Below are positions 5,470-9,722 of a DNA stretch of 9,722 nucleotides, in pieces. A model generated the notes under the pieces. That model did no database searches. It saw only the letters and a program-made list of their open reading frames with translations, and had not been told where the DNA came from. Numbering within the stretch: position 1 is the first letter of the stretch; each line of letters opens with the position of its first letter. Source of the stretch: an uncultured Nocardiopsis sp. (GTDB lineage Bacteria > Actinomycetota > Actinomycetes > Streptosporangiales > Streptosporangiaceae); contig CALGOD010000689.1 in the NCBI GenBank assembly GCA_937957845.1, forward strand, positions 1 to 9,722, in the 5' to 3' direction. The position numbers and the translations under genes were made by a program.

Positions 5470-6513
5470 TCAGTCGGTCTGGGTGACCTTGTTCAACCCA
5501 CGCGGGACATCCGGGTTGTAGCCGAGCCTGCGGGCCAGACGCTCCGTGAGCAGTTGGGCGGGGACGACCAGGTTCATCGGGGACACCCACTCCGGCACGT
5601 CCGGGATGGGCACCGACAGGTCGCTGACGGCGGCCAGGGCCTCACCACCGCCGAGGCCGAAGACCGGTGCCCCGGCCGCACGCGCGCGTTCGGCGAGGGC
5701 GACCGTGCCGTGCAGGGTCGGGCCGCTGGGGGAGGCCACCAACAGGGCGGGGGTACGGGAGTCCACCACGGCGATGGGACCGTGCAGCAGGTCCGCGTAG
5801 GACATGCCCATGGCGTAGAGGTAGCAGGCCTCCTTGAGCTTCAGCGCTGCCTCCAGGGCGGTGGAGAAGACGATGCCGCGTCCGGCGACGATCGCCGCCT
5901 CCACCGCGACCATCCGCTCCACGACCTCCTCCAGGGCGTCGGTGGGTGCCGCCAGGGTCTCCTCGACACCGTCGGCGACGCGGTCCAGGTCGCCGGGGTT
6001 CAGGTCGGCGCCCAGGCCGAGCGCGAGGACGGCGAGGGCGGCCAGCTGGGTGTTGTAGGTCTTGGTGGCGGGGACCGCGACCTCGTCCCCCGCACGGGTG
6101 ACCAGAGCGAGGTCGGCTTCTTTGGCCAGCGGGGACTGCTCGCCGTTGGTGATCCCGATAGTGCGCGCGCCGCAGTCGGCGGCCCAACGCATCGTCTCGA
6201 CGATCTCCTCCGTCTTGCCGGACTGGGAGATGGCCACGGCCAGCACGTCGGACAGGTCGACCTTGGAGCCGTAGACGGTGGCGATGGAGGGTGAGCCCAG
6301 GGTGGCCAGGTACCCGGTGTGCACCTGGAGGAGGTAGCTGCCGTAGACCGCCGCGTTGTCGGAGGAACCGCGTGCGATGAACAGCACTTGTTTGGCGGAC
6401 CTGCTCAGGGCCTGGATCTCGGAGCGCAGCGGCAGCAGTTCGGCGAAGGTGCGCCGTAGCGCCTCCGGCTGTTCGGCGATCTCGGAGTGCATCATGCTCG
6501 TCGTGGTGGTCAT
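5470..6513 (-). CDS. SIS domain amino-sugar-phosphate deaminase/isomerase (NagB-II/AgaS-like)
   Basis: Protein of 347 residues made of two SIS domains (about 40-170 and 200-335), matching the isomerase half of GlmS but with no N-terminal glutaminase domain. Seen motifs are FIARGSSDNAAVYG (sugar-phosphate loop), AISQSGKTEE (94-103), VPATKTYNTQLAALA, ALEAALKLKE (Glu221, Glu228), LLHGPIAVVD (His244), and the tail PRGLNKVTQTD (Lys342 in the position of the GlmS terminal lysine region). Without the glutaminase, such proteins act as glucosamine-6-phosphate deaminases or related ketose/aldose-phosphate enzymes. The PTS and hexosaminidase neighbours favour glucosamine-6-phosphate to fructose-6-phosphate plus ammonia. 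It is cytoplasmic. ATG 6513 has GGGGAAGG six bases upstream; alternatives at Met7 and Met8 are less likely. It is divergent from gntR and ends at a hairpin. Other sugar phosphates remain possible. Confidence 0.88.
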   Translation of the reverse strand: MTTTTSMMHSEIAEQPEALRRTFAELLPLRSEIQALSRSAKQVLFIARGSSDNAAVYGSYLLQVHTGYLATLGSPSIATVYGSKVDLSDVLAVAISQSGKTEEIVETMRWAADCGARTIGITNGEQSPLAKEADLALVTRAGDEVAVPATKTYNTQLAALAVLALGLGADLNPGDLDRVADGVEETLAAPTDALEEVVERMVAVEAAIVAGRGIVFSTALEAALKLKEACYLYAMGMSYADLLHGPIAVVDSRTPALLVASPSGPTLHGTVALAERARAAGAPVFGLGGGEALAAVSDLSVPIPDVPEWVSPMNLVVPAQLLTERLARRLGYNPDVPRGLNKVTQTD

Positions 6514-6711
6514 GAAGGGCCTTCCCCTGTGTGAGACGGGCGGTGAGCGGCGGGCGGTACCCGATGGTCGGGTTGCGGCGTCGGTCCGCGAGCTGGGCCG
6601 TTCCGGTAACGGTGCACCGTCCACTGCAGGCAAAAGCGAACGTACCGCCCCAACCCGACCTGATAGACGATTCTCCCTGGTAGGTGGTGTGAACCGGCTT
6701 ACATTAGGTGT

Positions 6712-6740
6712 TTGACACGCGGGTGAAGCTGTGGTCTAGT
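6712..6740 (+). promoter_or_regulatory. Candidate promoter for gntR (and EIIC)
   Basis: A perfect -35 TTGACA (6712-6717) is followed after 17 bases by TCTAGT (6735-6740), four of six matches to TATAAT. Transcription would start near 6747. The -10 lies inside the dre-like palindrome, so binding there should block this promoter. Confidence 0.55.
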
Positions 6741-6753
6741 CCGGACTATACCA
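6732..6753. promoter_or_regulatory. 22-bp near-perfect palindrome, DasR/NagR dre-like operator
   Basis: Left arm TGGTCTAGTCC (6732-6742), right arm GGACTATACCA (6743-6753): only one of 11 pairs is mismatched. The outer halves TGGTCT and ATACCA resemble the half-sites of the known DasR dre element (TGGTCT-AGACCA) and of the Bacillus NagR/YvoA sites, which contain TGGTATAG. The site reads as two overlapping dre-like elements, each with one good half. It lies between the SIS gene and a gene for a regulator of that family and overlaps both candidate -10 boxes, so it is the natural autoregulatory and divergent operator. Confidence 0.7.
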
Positions 6754-6772
6754 GTTGCACTCTTCTTGTCCC
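6745..6772 (-). promoter_or_regulatory. Candidate promoter for SIS gene
   Basis: On the minus strand GGGACA (6767-6772, four of six matches to TTGACA), a 16-base spacer and TATAGT (6745-6750, five of six matches to TATAAT). The -10 is within the right arm of the palindrome at 6732-6753. Transcription would run about 225 bases before the SIS ATG. Confidence 0.45.
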
Positions 6773-6868
6773 GGCTCAGGACCCATCCCGGTTCCGATGC
6801 CCCAAGCGCGGACGGCGCGCTAAGGTCTGACGCCAGCTCCATCCGCCCACCGAGAAGGCCGACCTCTC

Positions 6869-7606
6869 ATGTCGATCGATCCCAACAGCCCGCTTCCCAA
6901 GTACAGCCAGCTACGCGACCTGCTCCTGGACTGGATCGCCGAAGAGGGCCTGGGCGTGGACGACATGATCCCCTCCGAGCGTGAGCTGAGCACCACCTAC
7001 GGGCTCTCGCGGATGACCGTCCGCCAGACCATCGATCTGCTGGTGGCGGAGGGACGGCTGTACCGGGTCCCCGGCAAGGGGACCTTCATCGCCCGCCCCA
7101 AGATCGCGATGTCGCTGGTCCTGGCCTCCTTCAGCGAGGACATGCGCGCTCGCGGTTTCGAACCCGGTGCGCGCGAACTGATCCGCCAGGTCATCCCGGC
7201 GAGCGGGCACACCGCGCGCATGCTCGACATCGAGCCCGGGACCCTGGTGCACCACATCGAACGCATGCGCACCGCCGACGACGAACCCATGGCGGTGGAG
7301 AGGTCCAACATCCCCGCCGCCATGGTCCCGGGTCTGGAGGACTTCGATCTCGCCGAGAGATCCCTCTACGAAGTCCTGGAAAACGAGTTCGACATCCTGT
7401 TGGACTCCGGAGAACAGACCATCGAGGCCGGGATCTGCGACTCGGCCGACTCCCGACTCCTTGGCCTACCAGTGGGAAGCCCGGTGCTGGTGATGCAGCG
7501 CCGTAGCTTCGCCAAGGGACAGTGCGTGGAACTGGCACTGTCCACCTATCGCGCCGACCGCTACCAGCTGCATTCCCGACTGGATCCGCGGCGGCACGGC
7601 GACTGA
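6869..7606 (+). CDS. GntR/HutC family transcriptional regulator, DasR/NagR-like
   Basis: Regulator of 245 residues. An N-terminal winged helix-turn-helix (about 8-78) shows PKYSQLRDLLL, MIPSERELSTTYGLSRMTVRQTIDLLVAEGRLYRVPGKGTFIA, the classic GntR pattern. A UTRA effector domain follows (about 90-238), with FSEDMRARGFEP, HHIERMRTADDEPMAVE and a C-terminal strand pattern like DasR. DasR and NagR bind glucosamine-6-phosphate or GlcNAc-6-phosphate and release their operators, controlling amino-sugar uptake; this role is inferred here. Genes on both sides and the dre-like palindrome upstream support it. Start ATG 6869 has GAGAAGG ten bases upstream, and a partly complementary CCTCTC lies just before the ATG, so the ribosome site could pair with it. 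The EIIC gene follows on the same strand in the same reading frame after 168 bases. Whether it is the genome's main DasR or a local paralogue cannot be told. Confidence 0.92.
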   Translation: MSIDPNSPLPKYSQLRDLLLDWIAEEGLGVDDMIPSERELSTTYGLSRMTVRQTIDLLVAEGRLYRVPGKGTFIARPKIAMSLVLASFSEDMRARGFEPGARELIRQVIPASGHTARMLDIEPGTLVHHIERMRTADDEPMAVERSNIPAAMVPGLEDFDLAERSLYEVLENEFDILLDSGEQTIEAGICDSADSRLLGLPVGSPVLVMQRRSFAKGQCVELALSTYRADRYQLHSRLDPRRHGD

Positions 7607-7634
7607 CGCCCCCGCGCCCACAAGGCGCGTGTCC

Positions 7635-7644
7635 GAGGGAGGAA
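7635..7644 (+). promoter_or_regulatory. Strong Shine-Dalgarno without a start codon
   Basis: GAGGGAGGAA is the best ribosome binding site in this part of the window, yet no ATG, GTG, TTG or CTG occurs in any frame from 7632 until CTG-ATG-ATG at 7772-7780. At ideal spacing (six bases after GGAGG) the EIIC frame has CCG at 7649-7651, followed by ACC ACC AAT TCG GAC CAC, which looks like an ordinary PTS protein N-terminus. Confidence 0.6.
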
Positions 7645-7670
7645 CCCCCCGACCACCAATTCGGACCACA

Positions 7671-7701
7671 CCCCCCCCCCCCCCGCCCCCCCCCCCCCCC
7701 C
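7671..7701 (+). repeat. Poly-C tract (14 C, G, 16 C)
   Basis: A 31-base run that is all C except G7685, between the Shine-Dalgarno site and the conserved EIIC sequence. In the EIIC frame it encodes a proline run with one alanine. The length of such a tract is hard to sequence and assemble correctly, so frame and bases here are unreliable; a genuine slippage-prone tract is the alternative. Confidence 0.9.
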
Positions 7702-7774
7702 GGGCGGCACGACCAAGAAGAAGCCGAGACGCTCCTCCGCGCTCGCCGTTCTCCAAAGACTCGGGCGCAGCCTG

Positions 7775-9139
7775 ATGATGCCCATCGCGGTCCTGCCCGC
7801 CGCCGCGATCCTGCTCCGCCTGGGCCAGGACGATCTCCTCGGCGCCGACGGCCTGGCCGGCCTCCGAGGAATGGGGTGGATGGAACCGGTCGCGGGCGCC
7901 GTGGGCACGGCGGGCGACGCGGTCTTCCAGGCCCTTCCCCTGCTGTTCGCCGTCGGCGTGGCGATCGGCTTCGCCAGACGTTCGGACGGCTCCACCGCCC
8001 TGGCCGCGCTGGTCGGATACGTGGTGTTCGACCGGGTGTCGACCTGGACGATGGTCACCTTCGACGGCCCCACCGGCGACCTGGGATCACGGCTGACGAC
8101 CTATCCCCTGGCCGTGGACCCCGTGACACGGGAACCATTGACCGACCCCGAGGCCGTGAACGGGGTCATGCCCGTCATCGACCACGCCGTGAAGAACCCG
8201 ACCGACGTGCTCGGCGGCATCGCGGTGGGACTGCTCGCGGCGTTGCTGTGGCAGCGCTACCACCGGATCAAGCTGCCCACCTGGTTGGGCTTCTTCGGAG
8301 GTCGGCGCTTCGTACCCATCGTGACGGCGTTCGCCGCCCTGCTGTTGGGCGTGGTCCTGGGGCTGGTGTGGGCCGTGGTGGGCGTGTGGATCCAGAACCT
8401 GGGTGAGGCGATCGTCGGCGCGGGCGCGCTGGGAGCGGGGCTCTACGGCGTGGTCAACCGGCTGTTGCTGCCGATGGGTCTGCACCACGTGGTCAACTCG
8501 TTCATCTGGTTCGTCTCGGGCACCTACACCGCCCCCGACGGCACCGTGACGCACGGCGAGATCACCCGGTACTTCGCCGGTGACCCGGACGCGGGCGGTC
8601 TGTTGTCCGGGTTCTTCCCGGTGCTGATGTTCGGTCTTCCCGGAGCGGCTCTGGCCATGTGGATGGCCGCGAGCAAGGAGCGCCGGACGCAGATCGGATC
8701 GATCATGATCCCGGCGGCGCTGACCGCCTTCGTGACGGGCATCACCGAACCGGTGGAGTACGCGTTCATCTTCGTGGCACCTGTGCTGTTCGTGGTGCAC
8801 GTGGTGTTGACCGGCGTCTCGATGGCGATCCTGAACGCACTGGACGCCCATCTGGGCTTCGGGTTCTCCGCGGGGCTGATCGACCTGTTGTTGAACGCGA
8901 CCAAGGAGAACACGACCGGGCTCGGACTGATCCTGTTGCTCGGGGCGGTGTACTTCGCGGTCTACTTCGGGATCTTCTACGTGCTCATCAAGCGGTTCGA
9001 CATCCCCACACCGGGCCGCGAACAGGACCCCGACGATCCGGAGGAGAGCGTGCCCTCGCGGACCGGGGGCGGCAAGGGCGGCGAACCGGATCCGCCGGAC
9101 TCGGGGAAGGACCGCTCCGGTACGGAATCCTCGGGCTGA
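7775..9139 (+). CDS. PTS system EIIC component, N-acetylglucosamine type (NagE-like)
   Basis: Membrane permease domain of the glucose/GlcNAc PTS family, 454 residues from ATG 7775, with about ten hydrophobic segments (for example 2-14, 45-66, 144-160, 178-210, 278-298, 311-355, 381-406). Typical motifs are PIAVLPAAAILLRLG, MGLHHVVNSFIWF (234-246), GEITRYFAGDPDAGG (261-275) and ITEPVEYAFIFVAP (323-336), all close to GlcNAc-specific EIIC proteins. No EIIB is fused. The Pro/Gly/Ser-rich charged tail (about 410-454) is longer than I expect. ATG 7775 is merely the first canonical start: it has no ribosome site and drops a conserved amphipathic lead-in. In frame upstream the sequence reads KKKPRRSSALAVLQRLGRSL, just before MMPIAV, as in full-length homologues. 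The true start is likely near 7649. The gene is probably cotranscribed with gntR and ends at a strong hairpin. Confidence 0.9.
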   Translation: MMPIAVLPAAAILLRLGQDDLLGADGLAGLRGMGWMEPVAGAVGTAGDAVFQALPLLFAVGVAIGFARRSDGSTALAALVGYVVFDRVSTWTMVTFDGPTGDLGSRLTTYPLAVDPVTREPLTDPEAVNGVMPVIDHAVKNPTDVLGGIAVGLLAALLWQRYHRIKLPTWLGFFGGRRFVPIVTAFAALLLGVVLGLVWAVVGVWIQNLGEAIVGAGALGAGLYGVVNRLLLPMGLHHVVNSFIWFVSGTYTAPDGTVTHGEITRYFAGDPDAGGLLSGFFPVLMFGLPGAALAMWMAASKERRTQIGSIMIPAALTAFVTGITEPVEYAFIFVAPVLFVVHVVLTGVSMAILNALDAHLGFGFSAGLIDLLLNATKENTTGLGLILLLGAVYFAVYFGIFYVLIKRFDIPTPGREQDPDDPEESVPSRTGGGKGGEPDPPDSGKDRSGTESSG

Positions 9140-9144
9140 CGACG

Positions 9145-9186
9145 AAGCGCGTGGGCGCCCTCCCCCTGGTGGGCGCCCACGCGCTT
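9145..9186. terminator. Bidirectional hairpin terminator between EIIC and secA
   Basis: AAGCGCGTGGGCGCCC (9145-9160) pairs perfectly with GGGCGCCCACGCGCTT (9171-9186), a 16-bp stem with a 10-base loop. It starts five bases after the EIIC stop and ends 16 bases before the last base of the convergent secA gene. Short T-runs follow on the plus strand (TTT) and flank it on the minus strand, so it can end transcripts from both sides. Confidence 0.85.
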
Positions 9187-9202
9187 TCCGGACTACCCGT
9201 GG

Positions 9203-9722
9203 CTACTTGGCCGCCGGGTCACCGTGGCACTTCTTGTACTTCTTCCCGGAGCCACAGGGGCAGGGCGCGTTACGGGGCGTACCGGCGTACTCGTCGGCCG
9301 CCTCGCTGTGCCGCTCGACGCCGCCGTCCTCGCTCGGCGCGGAGTACTGGAGCCTGCTCGGCTGCCCCTCGCCGAAGCCGGGGACGACCACGTCCTCGGC
9401 GGGCTCGGCCTCCTCCACCGGCGAGGCGGCCTCCTCGACCTCCTCCTCCACGGCGGTCGCGACGGCCGTCGCGCCGGCGCCTCCGCCGACGGTGGCCGCC
9501 GTCTGCGCCGCCGTGGCCGCGGTGAGGGCGGGCTCCTCCTTCTTGCGGACCTGGACCTCGACGTTGAAGAGGTAGCCGACCGACTCCTCCTTGATGGCCT
9601 CCAGCATCTGCTGGAACATGTCGAAGCCCTCGCGCTGGAACTCGATCAGCGGGTTGCGCTGGGCCATCGCGCGCAGGCCGATGCCCTCCTGGAGGTAGTC
9701 CATCTCGTAGAGGTGCTCACGC
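9203..9722 (-). CDS. Preprotein translocase ATPase SecA, C-terminal part (partial)
   Basis: The 3' end of secA; the 5' part lies beyond the right edge of the window, and the frame stays open to the last base. The fragment of about 172 residues begins REHLYEMDYLQEGIGLRAMAQRNPLIEFQ when read from the edge, a highly conserved piece of the SecA helical scaffold/wing region. It then has an Ala/Glu-rich low-complexity linker and ends with a SEC-C zinc-binding tail NAPCPCGSGKKYKKCHG (Cys-x-Cys-x8-Cys-His), which in other SecA proteins binds SecB or ribosomes. SecA is the essential ATPase driving export through SecYEG. The Met encoded at 9701-9703 is internal, not a start. The gene converges with the EIIC gene. 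Identification is firm. Confidence 0.97.
   Translation of the reverse strand, partial: REHLYEMDYLQEGIGLRAMAQRNPLIEFQREGFDMFQQMLEAIKEESVGYLFNVEVQVRKKEEPALTAATAAQTAATVGGGAGATAVATAVEEEVEEAASPVEEAEPAEDVVVPGFGEGQPSRLQYSAPSEDGGVERHSEAADEYAGTPRNAPCPCGSGKKYKKCHGDPAAK

Larger units (their letters stand above)
6514..6868. other. Divergent regulatory region between SIS and gntR genes
   Basis: This 355-base gap has no gene. It is notably richer in A/T between about 6640 and 6770 than its surroundings. It holds the 22-bp near-palindrome at 6732-6753 and candidate promoters in both directions, described separately. A 5' leader of roughly 120 bases for gntR (6748-6868) and over 200 bases for the SIS gene (6514-6738) would follow from those promoters; I see no riboswitch fold I recognise in either. 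Confidence 0.6.

Noticed and set aside
5554..6294. Plus-strand frame opposite the SIS gene
   Set aside because: Shadow frame with repetitive Gly/Asp/His/Arg composition; the SIS motifs on minus are decisive.
5470..6513. SIS protein as a full GlmS synthase
   Set aside because: The N-terminal glutaminase domain with its catalytic Cys1 is absent, and the open frame upstream of 6513 does not encode it.
7522..8406. Plus-strand frame running from within gntR through the poly-C tract
   Set aside because: Arg/Pro-rich out-of-frame reading of gntR and EIIC; no conserved features.
9203..9703. Complete small SEC-C protein starting at 9703
   Set aside because: The frame continues upstream to the window edge with conserved SecA residues (REHLYE), so it is the end of secA.

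Overview
The window is high-GC DNA with G/C-rich third codon positions, GGAGG-type ribosome binding sites and streptomycete-like gene families (DUF6912, a DasR-like regulator, separate PTS EIIA/EIIB/EIIC polypeptides, SecA with a SEC-C tail). It fits a filamentous high-GC actinomycete, perhaps of the Nocardiopsis/Streptosporangiales/Streptomyces type; the genus is an inference from gene content only.

Layout from left to right. Bases 1-343 hold no supported gene but have small palindromes and a relatively A/T-rich patch. Three minus-strand genes follow: a HAD-superfamily protein with an unusual Asn at the nucleophile position (344-1144), a DUF6912 protein (1209-1667) and a HAD-IA epoxide-hydrolase-N-like phosphatase (1772-2458). 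Next comes an amino-sugar block: a GH3 lipoprotein beta-N-acetylhexosaminidase (NagZ-like, 2628-4304), PTS EIIA (Crr-like, 4438-4926), PTS EIIB (NagF-like, 5047-5283) and a SIS-domain sugar-phosphate deaminase/isomerase (5470-6513), all on minus. Divergent from these on plus are a GntR/HutC regulator (DasR/NagR-like, 6869-7606) and PTS EIIC (NagE-like, 7775-9139, its real N-terminus probably further upstream). A strong 16-bp-stem hairpin separates EIIC from the convergent 3' end of secA (9203 to beyond the window edge).

How the genes fit together (inference from family knowledge): the surface-anchored hexosaminidase releases N-acetylglucosamine from peptidoglycan or chitin fragments. EIIC/EIIB/EIIA import and phosphorylate the sugar, and the SIS enzyme feeds amino-sugar phosphate into glycolysis. 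The GntR regulator senses the sugar phosphate and acts at a 22-bp near-perfect palindrome between the divergent SIS and gntR genes. That palindrome carries half-sites like the DasR dre element and overlaps candidate -10 boxes facing both ways. No GlcNAc-6-phosphate deacetylase (nagA) is present in the window.

The points most worth a second look are: the EIIC 5' end, where a strong Shine-Dalgarno sequence is followed by no start codon and a 31-nt poly-C tract; the composite dre-like palindrome; the Asn-for-Asp change in the first HAD protein together with its unclear start; and an 18-bp palindrome abutting the candidate -10 of the EIIB gene. I see no phage, transposon, CRISPR, tRNA or defence genes. 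Most of the window is an ordinary, well-understood metabolic locus.
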